Shown here one piece after another: positions 53,926 through 63,622 of a stretch of 64,000 bases of DNA. Source of the DNA: Bacillus gaemokensis (lineage in GTDB: Bacteria; Bacillota; Bacilli; Bacillales; Bacillaceae_G); contig NZ_LTAQ01000001.1 in assembly GCF_001590835.1 (NCBI RefSeq), positions 357,970 to 421,969 on the forward strand, written 5' to 3'. A model generated the notes under the pieces. That model did no database searches, was not told the origin of the DNA, and was given only the letters and a program-made list of their open reading frames with translations. Each line of letters starts with the position of its first letter. The first letter of the stretch is position 1. The translations under genes and the position numbers were made by a program.

Positions 53926-54387
53926 ATGGTATTCGAAGGTCATTTAGTTGGTACAGGATTAAAAGTAGGGATTGTTGTTGGACGTTTTAATGAGTTTATT
54001 ACGAGTAAACTTTTAGGTGGTGCTTTAGACGGATTAAAGCGCCATGGGGTAGAAGAAAATGATATTGATGTCGCATGGGTTCCAGGTGCATTTGAAATCC
54101 CATTAATCGCAAAAAAAATGGCAAACAGTGGAAAATATGATGCGGTCATTACGCTAGGTACAGTCATTCGCGGCGCTACCTCTCATTACGATTACGTTTG
54201 CAATGAAGTCGCAAAAGGGGTTGCCTCTCTATCACTCCAAACAGATATTCCAGTTATCTTCGGTGTATTAACGACTGAAACAATCGAACAGGCAATCGAG
54301 CGTGCAGGTACGAAAGCAGGTAACAAAGGTTATGAGTCCGCAGTTGCTGCTATTGAAATGGCTCATTTATCAAAGCAATGGGCATGA
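53926..54387 (+). CDS. ribH: 6,7-dimethyl-8-ribityllumazine synthase
   Basis: A 153-residue subunit that forms the lumazine synthase capsid. It has [36 protein letters not shown] and [19 protein letters not shown] with the catalytic histidine. Last gene of the operon. In B. subtilis ribT would follow; here a terminator does. Confidence 0.98.
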   Translation: MVFEGHLVGTGLKVGIVVGRFNEFITSKLLGGALDGLKRHGVEENDIDVAWVPGAFEIPLIAKKMANSGKYDAVITLGTVIRGATSHYDYVCNEVAKGVASLSLQTDIPVIFGVLTTETIEQAIERAGTKAGNKGYESAVAAIEMAHLSKQWA

Positions 54388-54412
54388 AAAAAGAGGCTTC
54401 GGCCTCTTTTTT
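54387..54412 (+). terminator. terminator of the rib operon
   Basis: AAAAAAGAGGC-ttcg-GCCTCTTTTTT, tetraloop hairpin just after ribH. Confidence 0.93.
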
Positions 54413-54425
54413 CTTCTATTAATAC

Positions 54426-54728
54426 TTAAGACACTACTTTTAATCCCACAATGCTAATCACAATACCACTAATAAAAATAATTCGTTTTATATCTTTTGA
54501 TTCTTTAAAGAGTAGCATACCAACTAATACACTTCCAGCTGAGCCAATTCCAGTCCAAATCGCATATGCTGTACCTACTGGTAGTGTTTGTACAGAAGAC
54601 GATAATAAATAGAAACTTGCTCCTCCAAACAACAGACACGAAATAGTTGGCTTTATTTTCGTAAATCCTTCTGTAAGCTTTAATGAAATTACGCCTACAA
54701 TCTCACACAATCCTGCTATTATTAACAT
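54426..54728 (-). CDS. SMR-family small multidrug/guanidinium exporter
   Basis: A 100-residue, four-helix protein: LIIAGLCEIVGVISLKLTEGFTK with the essential glutamate at residue 9, PVGTAYAIWTGIGSAGSVLVGMLLF. The start is a few residues short of the usual MAWF-type head, because an in-frame TAG lies four codons upstream; the ribosome site (AGGG two bases from ATG) is poor. It is single, whereas many SMR genes are paired. Drug or guanidinium substrates cannot be told apart here. Confidence 0.8.
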   Translation of the reverse strand: MLIIAGLCEIVGVISLKLTEGFTKIKPTISCLLFGGASFYLLSSSVQTLPVGTAYAIWTGIGSAGSVLVGMLLFKESKDIKRIIFISGIVISIVGLKVVS

Positions 54729-54771
54729 TGCCCTGATCTATTTAGTTTAGCTGACAATATAGTTATACATT

Positions 54772-55092
54772 TTATTCTTTAACTTTTTTCCTCACATCTT
54801 TTATCAATTCATCCATCGTTTTTCCTTCTGTTTTAATACGAAGCTTTTGAGCAGTCTTCCAAACATTCTCCCTTTTCTTTTCTTCCTCCACAAAATGAAG
54901 TTCTTTCCGCACTTCCTTTAAATCTTTTCCATCAGTCTCAATACCAAGATGCTCAGCTTGTGTTCGAAAATGTTGTTCAATTCTTTGTTGCATTTCTTTC
55001 TGCTCTGGATTTTCAGCTACTTTAACTGGATCAGCACTGATTGCCTTTAATAATATAAGAAAAGCCATAATAGCTAATATATACTTGTGCAT
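54772..55092 (-). CDS. small secreted protein with two LGIxTxGK repeats
   Basis: A 106-residue exported protein: signal peptide HKYILAIMAFLILLKAISA, then a helical, charged mature part with two copies of a 20-residue motif, AEHLGIETDGKDLKEVRKEL (46-65) and AQKLRIKTEGKTMDELIKDV (81-100). The motif resembles the DUF2680 type seen in Bacillus secreted proteins. A related gene lies at the other side of the biotin operon (61224-61580). GGAGGATCGCGT precedes the ATG. Function unknown. Confidence 0.75.
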   Translation of the reverse strand: MHKYILAIMAFLILLKAISADPVKVAENPEQKEMQQRIEQHFRTQAEHLGIETDGKDLKEVRKELHFVEEEKKRENVWKTAQKLRIKTEGKTMDELIKDVRKKVKE

Positions 55093-55231
55093 ACGCGATC
55101 CTCCAACCCGAGATAAATTACACCTTTACTATGCACAATTAGAGGATGGAAAATTCGTCCACACATTTTATTTTTCCGCTAAGAAACCACTCTCTTCAAG
55201 GCTTCAAAAGATTTTATTACATTTTATTTAC

Positions 55232-55266
55232 AAAAAAAGAAAGCCTCCTCAGGAGCTTTCTTTTTT
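55232..55266 (-). terminator. terminator of the biotin operon
   Basis: AAAAAAAGAAAGC..GCTTTCTTTTTT about 50 bases after the bioB stop; the loop has an extra TCCT/AGGA pairing. The rest of 55093-55318 is without features. Confidence 0.85.
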
Positions 55267-55318
55267 CATGATATATCACTATTTGCAAATAGGAATCCTC
55301 TCTTATGAAAACTCCACT

Positions 55319-56317
55319 TTATAATGCACATTCCTCAATTTCAAATCCTAAATCTTCAATCATACCCCAGTCAGCTGTCGGCTCTTGTCCCTCTGTTGTT
55401 AAGTAGTCACCAACGAAGATTGAATTTGCTGCAAATAGCCCCATTGGCTGTACAGAGCGTAAATTAATTTCACGACCACCAGAAATACGAATTTCTTTTG
55501 ATGGATTCACGAAACGCATCATCGCTAGCACTTTTAAACATTCTACCGGCGTTAATTCTTTTTGCCCTTCAAGCGGTGTTCCTTTTACAGCAACAAGGAA
55601 GTTACATGGAATGGAATCCGCATCTAAACGTTTTAATTCAAAAGCAATTTCAGCGCGTTGTCCTACCGTTTCTCCCATTCCGAAAATTGCACCTGAACAT
55701 GGAGAAATACCAGCTTGTTTTGCTTTTTCTACTGTATCCACACGGTCATCATACGTATGGGTTGAGCAAATACTGTCGTAATTATTTGCATGTGTATTTA
55801 GATTGTGATTATAGCGGTGAACACCAGCTTCCGCCAAGCGTCCTGCTTGATCTTCATTTAAAAAACCTAAGCAGCAACAAATTTTTAAATCCGTTGTTTC
55901 ACGAATTTCTTTCACTGCCCCAATAACATGGTTTACCTCTTTATTCGTTGGCCGGCGACCAGATGCAACAATACAATATGTACCCGCTTTACGGCGAATT
56001 GCTTCATGTGCCCCTTCCACAATTTTTTCTTGTGTTAACCATGCATACTTATCAATTGGTGCTTCTGAAACGATAGACTGTGAACAATACCCACAATCTT
56101 CTGGACATAATCCAGATTTCGTATTAATAATCATGTTTAACTTTACTTTTTTACCAAAATGATGGTGACGAATAATATAAGCTGCATTCATAATATCTAA
56201 AACTTCTGTATCATCTGCTTCTAAAATAGCTACTGCTTCTTCCTTCGTTATATCTCGTCCCTCTACCACTTCAGATGCAATTTGTTTCCAGTCTGTTTTT
56301 GTTTGTACTTGTCTCAT
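55319..56317 (-). CDS. bioB: biotin synthase
   Basis: Radical SAM enzyme that inserts sulfur into dethiobiotin. The 332-residue protein has the SAM cluster motif CPEDCGYCSQS and the second-cluster ligands in KICCCLGFL and SICSTHTYDDRV, plus ISGGREINLR. Last gene of bioADFHCB. Its start overlaps the bioC stop by four bases. Confidence 0.98.
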   Translation of the reverse strand: MRQVQTKTDWKQIASEVVEGRDITKEEAVAILEADDTEVLDIMNAAYIIRHHHFGKKVKLNMIINTKSGLCPEDCGYCSQSIVSEAPIDKYAWLTQEKIVEGAHEAIRRKAGTYCIVASGRRPTNKEVNHVIGAVKEIRETTDLKICCCLGFLNEDQAGRLAEAGVHRYNHNLNTHANNYDSICSTHTYDDRVDTVEKAKQAGISPCSGAIFGMGETVGQRAEIAFELKRLDADSIPCNFLVAVKGTPLEGQKELTPVECLKVLAMMRFVNPSKEIRISGGREINLRSVQPMGLFAANSIFVGDYLTTEGQEPTADWGMIEDLGFEIEECAL

Positions 56318-57129
56318 TTCTTCTCTTCCCCTCTTTTTTCAATATACGCAAATAAAGCATGGTACGTTGCGACAATCTCCCCTTCTTCCCTGAAATCTCT
56401 TTCGTATATGCGAAGCATTGTTCGAAAGAGAGAAGGGCTTTGGCAATACGATTCCTCATTACTATTCGTCGCTCCTACTTTCCGAATCGATTGTAGAAAC
56501 TCCCGCACAGCAAAAAACTTCTCTATGTAACATGTTTCAGAAACATGAACATCCCCTGTTATACTTTCACATACATCATGCAGCTGTTTTTTCGTTAAAA
56601 AGTGTTGTCCGATGGATGAACCTTTTTGTACATTTTTTTCTGCTTTGGCATATTGAAATGCTGTATGAAGCTCTTGAAACGTTTGATTTCCAAACGTTGA
56701 AAATAATAGCAGACCACCCGCGGACAAATAACGATATAAATTTCTCACCGTTGTTTGTAAATCATTTAACCATTGAAATGTAGCACTTGAGATAATCACA
56801 TCAAACGATTCATGTAACGTGAGATGTTCAATATCTTCACAACGAAAAGTAACCGACTCTACATGCTGTCTTTTTTTGGCAACAGTAATCATACTTTCAG
56901 CAAAATCAACGGCTGTAATAGAAGCGTTTGGAAATGAAGTTGCTAACTGCTCTGTTACATACCCTGTTCCACATCCAAGCTCTAAAATACGAATTGACGA
57001 CATCGTGTTATAATATTTCTTCATCATAGAAAGCAATTGATGTGCCATCTTTTTTTGTACATTGGCATATTGATCATAGGATATAGCTGCCCCATTAAAC
57101 CGTTTTTGTAATAACGTTTTGTTGATCAT
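56314..57129 (-). CDS. bioC: malonyl-ACP O-methyltransferase BioC
   Basis: A 271-residue SAM-dependent methyltransferase that caps malonyl-ACP so it can be elongated to pimeloyl-ACP. Motif I is ILELGCGTGYVTEQL (about 50-64); FDVIISSATFQWLND is motif II/III. It begins [23 protein letters not shown], which is BioC-like. It overlaps bioH by 35 bases. Confidence 0.94.
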   Translation of the reverse strand: MINKTLLQKRFNGAAISYDQYANVQKKMAHQLLSMMKKYYNTMSSIRILELGCGTGYVTEQLATSFPNASITAVDFAESMITVAKKRQHVESVTFRCEDIEHLTLHESFDVIISSATFQWLNDLQTTVRNLYRYLSAGGLLLFSTFGNQTFQELHTAFQYAKAEKNVQKGSSIGQHFLTKKQLHDVCESITGDVHVSETCYIEKFFAVREFLQSIRKVGATNSNEESYCQSPSLFRTMLRIYERDFREEGEIVATYHALFAYIEKRGEEKK

Positions 57130-57835
57130 TTTGTATCCCCTTTACAAACTGGATAATTTCATTTGCACAATATTCAAAATGCGTTATGCAAAGTGCATGC
57201 CCAGCTCCATTTACCACTTTCATTGTCCCATTCGTATTCTCGTCTATATAGTAAGCGGCAGCAAGTGGACATATCTCATCTCTTTCTCCATGAAGAATTA
57301 GGATTGGTGTCTTTATATATTTCAACTGGTTTCTCATATCTGTCTCTATTAAATAATCAAGTCCGAGTTGTAAAGATTCAGTGGAATCACCTTGAAAATG
57401 CTCCGTAACACTTACAAATTGTTCACTTTTTTTCATCTCTTGTTCTGCAAACATACTTTTATAGAAACGCTTTAGTGTATCATCCTTTCGCTTCAATAAG
57501 CCTCTTTTCATTCGCTCTACAAAAGAACAGTTCCATCCACTTGCATAATCTTTATCCGTCGTAAACTTAGCCGTACTTCCTATTAAAATCATTCCTTTTG
57601 TTTGCACTCGATTACAAGCCTGAAGAGCAACCAATGCACCAAGCGACCAACCAACTAAAATTACATCCTTTCCATTCGCTTCTTCCATCACTCGCTCTGT
57701 AAAATCACTCATTTTTTTCACATCGCGCCATTGAACGCACTGAACGGAGTATTCCTGAAAGTATGGAAGGATCGAGTCCCACACCATCTCTTCCATCCCC
57801 CAGCCAGGAATAAAAATAATCTTCAGTTGCTTCAT
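57095..57835 (-). CDS. bioH: pimeloyl-ACP methyl ester esterase, BioH-like
   Basis: A 246-residue alpha/beta hydrolase. It starts [19 protein letters not shown], the nucleophile is in [12 protein letters not shown], the acid in [10 protein letters not shown] and the base in NGAGHALCI. In this operon position, between bioF and bioC, it is expected to remove the methyl cap from pimeloyl-ACP methyl ester. It overlaps both neighbours, so it is fully integrated in the operon. Confidence 0.88.
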   Translation of the reverse strand: MKQLKIIFIPGWGMEEMVWDSILPYFQEYSVQCVQWRDVKKMSDFTERVMEEANGKDVILVGWSLGALVALQACNRVQTKGMILIGSTAKFTTDKDYASGWNCSFVERMKRGLLKRKDDTLKRFYKSMFAEQEMKKSEQFVSVTEHFQGDSTESLQLGLDYLIETDMRNQLKYIKTPILILHGERDEICPLAAAYYIDENTNGTMKVVNGAGHALCITHFEYCANEIIQFVKGIQNDQQNVITKTV

Positions 57836-59019
57836 ACAAAAATCTCCTCTTCTTTACCGATTCGAATAATTTGTTTAATTGCCCATTCCAAATCAGTTTT
57901 TGCATGCTTAGCTGTAACCGCAAATCTAATTCGCGAACTATTATAAGGAACGGTTGGGGGCCGAATTGCAATTGCTGCAATGCCCACTTCTTGTAATTTC
58001 CTACTAAAATGGATGGCAGCTTCATTCGATCTAACAATAACCGGTACAATATGTGTCGAACTATCACCAATATCGAAACCAGCTTCTTGCAAAGCATTTC
58101 GGAAATATCCACCATTCTCCAAAAGACGCTGACGACTTCCCTCATCTTCTCGAACAATTTCAATTGCTCGTTTCATCGAACCAAGTACCCCAGGTGGCAA
58201 TGCTGTTGTAAAAATAAAACTTCTCATCATATTTTTCATATAGTCAATACAAATTGCATCACCCGCTAAATATGCACCATAACACCCTAGCGCTTTACTA
58301 AATGTTCCCATATGAATGTCAATTTCCTTAGATAATTCCTTCTCTACATGCGCTAAACCAGCACCATGTTTTCCATATATTCCACCTGCATGTGCTTCAT
58401 CAACCATCAAAAGTGCTCCATATTTTTCTTTCAGTATAATTAAGTCTTTTAGATGAGCCATGTCACCATCCATACTAAAAATCGTGTCTGTTATAATTAG
58501 TTTTCGTTTTGAAATTGGGGACATTCGTAATAACTTTTCCAAATGCTCCAAATCATTATGACGGTACCTTTTATGCTCAGCACCACTAAGTGTGATCCCA
58601 TCAACAATGCTTGCATGATTCAACTTATCGCTAAAAATAATATCGTGGCGACCGACTAAAGAAGCGATTGCACCAATATTTGCGGTATATCCACTATTCA
58701 CGATGACTGCTTTTTCAGTTTTTTTCCAATCACAAATACTCTGTTCAACCTCTTCATACAGTGGATAATTCCCCACAACAAGACGCGACGCCGTAGCTCC
58801 AGCACCATATTGATTTGTCGCTATAATAGATGCTTCTTTTAATCTCTCATCTCCAGCTAATCCTAAATAATTATTTGATGCTAAATTCAACATCCTTTGA
58901 CCATTTCGAACAAGCCATGTCTCTTCTGAATGCTCGGTTACATATAGGCGACGATACTGTGATTGTTTCTTTAAACACTTTAATTTAGCTTGAAGGTGTG
59001 TGCGCCACGCTTGATCCAT
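57832..59019 (-). CDS. bioF: 8-amino-7-oxononanoate synthase
   Basis: PLP enzyme joining pimeloyl-ACP and alanine. The 395-residue protein has [45 protein letters not shown] and the PLP lysine in [17 protein letters not shown]. It overlaps bioD by 35 bases and bioH by four. Confidence 0.97.
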   Translation of the reverse strand: MDQAWRTHLQAKLKCLKKQSQYRRLYVTEHSEETWLVRNGQRMLNLASNNYLGLAGDERLKEASIIATNQYGAGATASRLVVGNYPLYEEVEQSICDWKKTEKAVIVNSGYTANIGAIASLVGRHDIIFSDKLNHASIVDGITLSGAEHKRYRHNDLEHLEKLLRMSPISKRKLIITDTIFSMDGDMAHLKDLIILKEKYGALLMVDEAHAGGIYGKHGAGLAHVEKELSKEIDIHMGTFSKALGCYGAYLAGDAICIDYMKNMMRSFIFTTALPPGVLGSMKRAIEIVREDEGSRQRLLENGGYFRNALQEAGFDIGDSSTHIVPVIVRSNEAAIHFSRKLQEVGIAAIAIRPPTVPYNSSRIRFAVTAKHAKTDLEWAIKQIIRIGKEEEIFV

Positions 59020-59716
59020 TTTGGATGAACTCCTCTAATTTTGAAATCATAATATGCTCTTCCGCTGCTCTCAATAATTCTTTACGAGTAAAGTTTTCTC
59101 GCAGAGAAGGCAATAAACCAAGAACAGGTACACCACTTAACTCCTCAATCATCTCTTTATTTTCTTGTACTCGTTCTTTTTCACAATCTTTGCAGCCAGA
59201 TAAAATAACACCAGCAACTGTTAAGCCATGTACTTTCGCATAAGAAATTGTTAAAACGGTATGATTCACAGTGCCGAGTAGCGGACGTGCGACAATAATA
59301 ACCGGTAATTGCAATTTCTTTGCAAAATCAACAACTAATGCATCTTTTGTATACGGAACAGCAAGGCCACCTGCTCCTTCTACAAACAACTCATTAAATT
59401 CTTCCATTAGCTCATTGTAATAAGATGTAATTTGCGCTAGAGTTACAGTTCTTCCCGCTCGTTTCATCGCAAGTCTCGGTGCAAGAGGTTCTTCAATAGA
59501 ATACGGACAAATTCTCCCAACCTCTGTTTCTACTCCAGATGCCACTTTCAATCTAGCTGCATCACCTTCTGGATTCGAAGCAATATGTCCGCTTTGCAAC
59601 GGCTTATACACCCCAATGTTATACCCGCGATTTCTAAGTACTCCTGCTAAAGCACCTGTAACAACTGTTTTGCCAACTTCTGTATCAGTTGCCGTTATAA
59701 AAAAGCCGCCCATCAT
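58985..59716 (-). CDS. bioD: dethiobiotin synthetase
   Basis: ATP-dependent carboxylase of 243 residues. P-loop [18 protein letters not shown] at the start, VYKPLQSGH and [13 protein letters not shown] follow. Its ATG overlaps the bioA stop (ATGA). A GGAGGGAGA precedes it. Confidence 0.97.
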   Translation of the reverse strand: MMGGFFITATDTEVGKTVVTGALAGVLRNRGYNIGVYKPLQSGHIASNPEGDAARLKVASGVETEVGRICPYSIEEPLAPRLAMKRAGRTVTLAQITSYYNELMEEFNELFVEGAGGLAVPYTKDALVVDFAKKLQLPVIIVARPLLGTVNHTVLTISYAKVHGLTVAGVILSGCKDCEKERVQENKEMIEELSGVPVLGLLPSLRENFTRKELLRAAEEHIMISKLEEFIQNGSSVAHTPSS

Positions 59717-61101
59717 TCTCCCTCCGTAACATCTGCAATTGCTTGATATAAAATGCGTAGCATTTCATCAATTTCATCAATTCTAGAAGCTAGCGGTGGC
59801 ATAAATACAATTGTGTTACCAAGTGGTCGTAAAATCATTCCTAGTTCCCTTGATCGCTTACACACTTCCACTCCTACTCGCTCAGTCCACTCAAACGACT
59901 CTTTCGTTTCTTTATTTTTTACAAGCTCAATTCCAATCATCAATCCGCACTGTCGAATATCTCCAACATGTTTGTATTCATAAAGCGCTTCTAACTGTTT
60001 TGCTACATATTCTGCTTTATATGACACATCTTCTACAAGGTTTGTTTTTTCGTAAAGTTCTAGATTGGCAATCGCAACAGCGCAGCCTAGTGGGTTACCA
60101 GTATAGCTATGGCCGTGGAAAAAGGTTTTTTGTTCTTCATAATCACCTAAAAAAGCATTATAAATTTCATCTGTTGTCACAGTAATGGCCACTGGTAAAT
60201 AACCACCTGTTAACCCTTTTCCAGCTGTTAAAATATCAGGTGTAACCCCTTCATGTTCACAGGCAAACATTTTTCCCGTACGACCGAATCCTGTTGCCAC
60301 CTCATCTGTAATAAATAAAACATTATATGCTGTACAAAGATCACGAAGACCTTTCAAATATCCTTTCGGCATGGTAATCATACCACCAGCCCCTTGCATT
60401 AACGGTTCTACAATAATGGCTGCAACCTCTTCGTGTTTTTGTTTTAATAGCTCTTCCATTTCTTCCAAATGTTTTTGAACAATTTGTTCTTTGTCATCTC
60501 CATAAGGAGAACGATATGTATATGGATAAGGCATTTTAATTGCATCAAATAAAAGCGAACTATACACTTGGTGAAACAAGTCAATTGCTCCTACTGAAAC
60601 AGCCCCAATTGTATCTCCATGATATGCTTCTTTTAATGTAATGAATTTTTGTTTTCTAGGTTTTCCTTTATGCTGCCAATATTGAAAAGCCATTTTAATT
60701 GCAATTTCAACAGCTGTAGAACCAGAATCTGAATAGAATACTTTCTTCAAACCTTCTGGAACAACTTCAACGATCTTTTCCGCAAGTAAAATGGATGGCA
60801 CATTAGCAAGTCCTAACATAGTCGAATGTGCGACTTTATTTAATTGTTCACGAATCGCTTCATCCAATTCCGGCACATGATGCCCGTGAACGTTTAACCA
60901 AATTGATGAAACACCATCCCAATAACCATTTCCATTCACATCGTATAATTTGCGTCCTTCTCCCCGTTCAATAATAACGGGATCTTCCGCTAAATAGTCT
61001 TTCATTTGTGTAAACGGATGCCATACATACGCTTTATTCTTTTGGGCTAACTCTTCATATGTATAGGTTGTTTTTTTACTTGTATTACTACTAACAGTCA
61101 C
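59713..61101 (-). CDS. bioA: adenosylmethionine-8-amino-7-oxononanoate aminotransferase
   Basis: Class-III PLP aminotransferase of about 462 residues that uses SAM (or lysine, as in some Bacillus) as amino donor. It has [12 protein letters not shown] at the start, [34 protein letters not shown] and the PLP lysine in [17 protein letters not shown] 61101 is preferred with AGGGGTG upstream; a GTG three codons earlier overlaps that signal. First gene after the BirA box. Confidence 0.96.
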   Translation of the reverse strand: MTVSSNTSKKTTYTYEELAQKNKAYVWHPFTQMKDYLAEDPVIIERGEGRKLYDVNGNGYWDGVSSIWLNVHGHHVPELDEAIREQLNKVAHSTMLGLANVPSILLAEKIVEVVPEGLKKVFYSDSGSTAVEIAIKMAFQYWQHKGKPRKQKFITLKEAYHGDTIGAVSVGAIDLFHQVYSSLLFDAIKMPYPYTYRSPYGDDKEQIVQKHLEEMEELLKQKHEEVAAIIVEPLMQGAGGMITMPKGYLKGLRDLCTAYNVLFITDEVATGFGRTGKMFACEHEGVTPDILTAGKGLTGGYLPVAITVTTDEIYNAFLGDYEEQKTFFHGHSYTGNPLGCAVAIANLELYEKTNLVEDVSYKAEYVAKQLEALYEYKHVGDIRQCGLMIGIELVKNKETKESFEWTERVGVEVCKRSRELGMILRPLGNTIVFMPPLASRIDEIDEMLRILYQAIADVTEGE

Positions 61102-61113
61102 AATTGTCACCCC

Positions 61114-61148
61114 TAATGTTAACTTTTATATAAATATAGTTAACATTA
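61114..61148 (-). promoter_or_regulatory. BirA operator of the biotin operon
   Basis: TAATGTTAAC (61114-61123) and GTTAACATTA (61139-61148) form a 10-bp inverted repeat with a 15-base spacer, matching the Gram-positive BirA box pattern TTGTTAAC-N14-16-GTTAACAA. It is 13 bases before the bioA GTG. Confidence 0.92.
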
Positions 61149-61200
61149 AAATTAAAATACTGTCAATTATTTTTAAACTATATCGTTCTTAAAAAAGAAC

Positions 61201-61220
61201 GACTTATCATAAGATAAGTC
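61201..61220 (-). terminator. terminator after the second LGIxTxGK-repeat gene
   Basis: GACTTATC-ataa-GATAAGTC followed on the minus strand by GTTCTTTTTTAAG; a second small hairpin CGTTCTT..AAGAACG (61184-61201) lies beyond it. Confidence 0.75.
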
Positions 61221-61223
61221 GCT

Positions 61224-61580
61224 TTACTTTCCATGTTGTATCTTTCCAATTTCCAAGATGATCTCTTCATCTTTTTTTCCTTCTGTTTCAATTCCTAGTT
61301 GTTTTGCATGCTCAACTAACAACTCATGACGTTTTTCAAATCTTGCTGTATTTAACTCTTTTTGGATTTCTTTCTCTGTTTTTCCTTCAAGAGAAACACC
61401 AAGCTTAGCAGCTGTTTCTTTCTTATTCTTTTCTTCTTTTACCTTTTCTAATTTCTTTATCTCTTCCTTCTGTACGATCTTTTGCTTTGATTGATCAGGA
61501 GATGCTGCAAGTGCTGTGTAAATCCCAGCACTACCGACAACTGTGAGTAACGTTGTAAAAAGAATTACTTTCTTTTTCAT
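61224..61580 (-). CDS. small secreted protein with two LGIxTxGK repeats (paralogue)
   Basis: A 118-residue exported protein: signal peptide KKKVILFTTLLTVVGSAGIYTALA, then a lysine/glutamate-rich coiled segment and two copies of the same 20-residue motif found in the gene at 54772-55092: AAKLGVSLEGKTEKEIQKEL (57-76) and AKQLGIETEGKKDEEIILEI (92-111). ATG 61580 follows GGAGGGAGG; further upstream codons have no signal. Function unknown. Confidence 0.75.
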   Translation of the reverse strand: MKKKVILFTTLLTVVGSAGIYTALAASPDQSKQKIVQKEEIKKLEKVKEEKNKKETAAKLGVSLEGKTEKEIQKELNTARFEKRHELLVEHAKQLGIETEGKKDEEIILEIGKIQHGK

Positions 61581-61730
61581 TTCCTCCCTCCTTTCTTTTT
61601 TCATTATAACGCACAAACTAAGAATATAAAAAACATCCTCCCATTATTTACTTTTTGAAAAATAATATATATATGTATTGACATACTAGATAAATTTATG
61701 ATAAAAATTTAACTAACATCATATGAATCG

Positions 61731-61966
61731 GCAATGATAGGATCTAGTAGTATTTCGTTTTTTGATTTCAGAGAGCTGGTGGTCGGTGCGAACCAGTACA
61801 GAGCGAATTATGAATTACCCCCTGGAGCTTCTTTTACGAAACATTCGGAGTAGTAAAAGACGGTTATGGACCGTTATTCCTATAGAGTGGTGAAATGAAG
61901 CTATTTCACAATTTAGGGTGGTACCGCGATTTTTTCGTCCCTGCATTACATGCAGGGGCGTTTTTT
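61731..61966 (+). ncRNA. T-box leader, probable tyrosine type
   Basis: A full T-box riboswitch: stem I with the AG-bulge region (TTCAGAGAGCTGGTGG..GTGCGAACCAG), a specifier strand GAATTATGAATTACCCC in which both TAT and TAC can be read as tyrosine codons, then the T-box AGGGTGGTACCGCG (61915-61928) and the terminator CGTCCCTGCA..TGCAGGGGCG with T-run (61936-61966). The gene controlled is the NhaC-family transporter at 62200. The tyrosine call is from the specifier position and from remembered T-box-regulated NhaC-type tyrosine transporters. Confidence 0.9.
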
Positions 61967-62015
61967 ATTTTTTGTGGTGCGTAGTTTACTTCCCTTTATT
62001 TTGTATTACCTTCAC

Positions 62016-62080
62016 TTCACAAGCTAGGGTGGTACCGCGATCTTTTTCGTCCCTGCATATATATGCAGGGACATTTTTTT
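62016..62080 (+). ncRNA. second T-box antiterminator/terminator without stem I
   Basis: TTCACAAGCTAGGGTGGTACC.. repeats the expression platform of the upstream leader: T-box AGGGTGGTACCGCG (62026-62039) and terminator GTCCCTGCATAT/ATATGCAGGGAC with T-run (62049-62080). About 40 bases are nearly identical to the first copy. Only about 50 bases separate it from the first terminator, too few for a stem I. Confidence 0.88.
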
Positions 62081-62199
62081 ATGATGTTACACAATCACCG
62101 GTGATTTGTCGTAAAATTCAAAATTTTAGAAGGAAATATATAATATTGGCGAAATTTATATAAAAAAGAACTATTTTATATTATTAGGAGGGGCAAACA

Positions 62200-63573
62200 A
62201 TGGTTTCAAAATTCGAATCTATTCTTTTAACAATTTTAATCTTTTTTTGTATTGGCTTTAGCGTTATTAAATTAGAAACATCACCACATATCCCAATTCT
62301 ATTCGGCATTATTGTATTGTTAGCTTTTGGCTTTATTAAAAAAATCTCTTGGTCTGATATGGAAAAAGGTATGATAAGTAGTATTTCAGCTGGTATTCCA
62401 TCCATTTTTATTTTCTTACTTGTCGGTGTATTAATTAGTGTTTGGATTGCCGCTGGGACAATTCCAACATTAATGGTATACGGCTTCCAACTTGTATCAC
62501 CTAAAATTTTCATTCCGACAGTATTTGTTGTTTGTGCGATTGTTGGAACGAGTATCGGTAGTGCCTTTACAACAGCAGCAACAGTAGGACTTGCCTTTAT
62601 GGGAATGGGCACTGCTCTCGGATACGATCCAGCGCTTATTGCTGGAGCAATTATTTCTGGGGCTTTCTTTGGGGATAAAATGTCTCCTTTATCTGATACA
62701 ACAAACTTAGCTCCTGCTGTAACAGGTGTAGACCTTTTTGAACACATTCGTAACATGCTTTGGACGACAATTCCTGCTTTCCTTATCGCCTTTATTGCTT
62801 TCTTCATTTTAGGGAGCGGGTCTTCAGGAGATGTTGATTTCTCTACTTTTACAAATACATTAGAGAAGAATACAATCATTTCAATTGTTACGCTTATTCC
62901 GATTCTATTACTATTCTTATTCGCATTTAAAAAGGTACCAGCTGTTCCAACTTTACTTGCTGGAATTGTTGCTGGAATTATTATCCTCTTTATTTTCAAG
63001 CCAGGTACATCACTTGCGGATTTAATGAAAATTATGCAAGATGGCTATGTATCCAAGACAGGTATAAAAGATATTGATAGCTTATTATCACGCGGTGGAT
63101 TACAAAGTATGATGATGTCAATCGCACTTATTTTCCTTGCTCTTTGTATGGGTGGTCTGCTACAAGGAATGGGCATTATTACACAACTTATGAACATGCT
63201 TTCTAATTTTGTTAAGACAAGTACACGTTTAATTGTTTCTACTGCATCGACAGCAATCGGCGTTAACTTCTTACTTGGTGAACAATACTTATCTATCGTT
63301 TTAACAGGACAAGCATTTGCTAATAAATACGATGAAGTTGGTTTAAAGCGTCGTAATTTATCCCGAGTACTAGAAGATGCTGGTACAGTTATTAACCCAC
63401 TTGTACCATGGGGTGTAAGTGGAGTCTTCTTAGCAAACGTACTAAGCGTTCCAACTGTTGATTATGTTCCATACGCAATCTTCTGCTTAGCTTGTCCACT
63501 CGTTACAATTATCGTTGGATTTACAGGGTTTGGACTTTCATGGAAGAAAGAAAAAGCTGTTACTGTTTCTTAA
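62200..63573 (+). CDS. NhaC-family transporter, probable tyrosine permease
   Basis: A 457-residue membrane protein with 11-12 helices, of the NhaC ion transporter group: GTSIGSAFTTAATVGLAFMGMG, ISGAFFGDKMSPLSDTTNLAPA, NFLLGEQYLSIVLTGQAFANKY and EDAGTVINPLVPWGVSGVFLANVL. Annotated members are called Na+/H+ or malate-lactate antiporters; the T-box leader argues for an amino acid, most likely tyrosine. TAGGAGGGGC precedes the ATG. Confidence 0.85.
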   Translation: MVSKFESILLTILIFFCIGFSVIKLETSPHIPILFGIIVLLAFGFIKKISWSDMEKGMISSISAGIPSIFIFLLVGVLISVWIAAGTIPTLMVYGFQLVSPKIFIPTVFVVCAIVGTSIGSAFTTAATVGLAFMGMGTALGYDPALIAGAIISGAFFGDKMSPLSDTTNLAPAVTGVDLFEHIRNMLWTTIPAFLIAFIAFFILGSGSSGDVDFSTFTNTLEKNTIISIVTLIPILLLFLFAFKKVPAVPTLLAGIVAGIIILFIFKPGTSLADLMKIMQDGYVSKTGIKDIDSLLSRGGLQSMMMSIALIFLALCMGGLLQGMGIITQLMNMLSNFVKTSTRLIVSTASTAIGVNFLLGEQYLSIVLTGQAFANKYDEVGLKRRNLSRVLEDAGTVINPLVPWGVSGVFLANVLSVPTVDYVPYAIFCLACPLVTIIVGFTGFGLSWKKEKAVTVS

Positions 63574-63584
63574 ATTAGATGTAC

Positions 63585-63618
63585 AAAAAGAGGATTACCA
63601 CTATTGGTAATCCTCTTT
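63585..63618. terminator. bidirectional terminator between transporter and wall protein genes
   Basis: AAAAAGAGGATTACCA-ctat-TGGTAATCCTCTTT, strong stem between convergent genes. Confidence 0.92.
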
Positions 63619-63622
63619 CACT

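Noticed and set aside
55085-55324. Plus-strand frame in the bioB downstream region
   Set aside because: It reads through the biotin operon terminator and has no ribosome site.
62184-62999. Long minus-strand frame opposite the NhaC-family transporter
   Set aside because: Antisense of a strongly hydrophobic gene, no ribosome site, composition as expected of a shadow.
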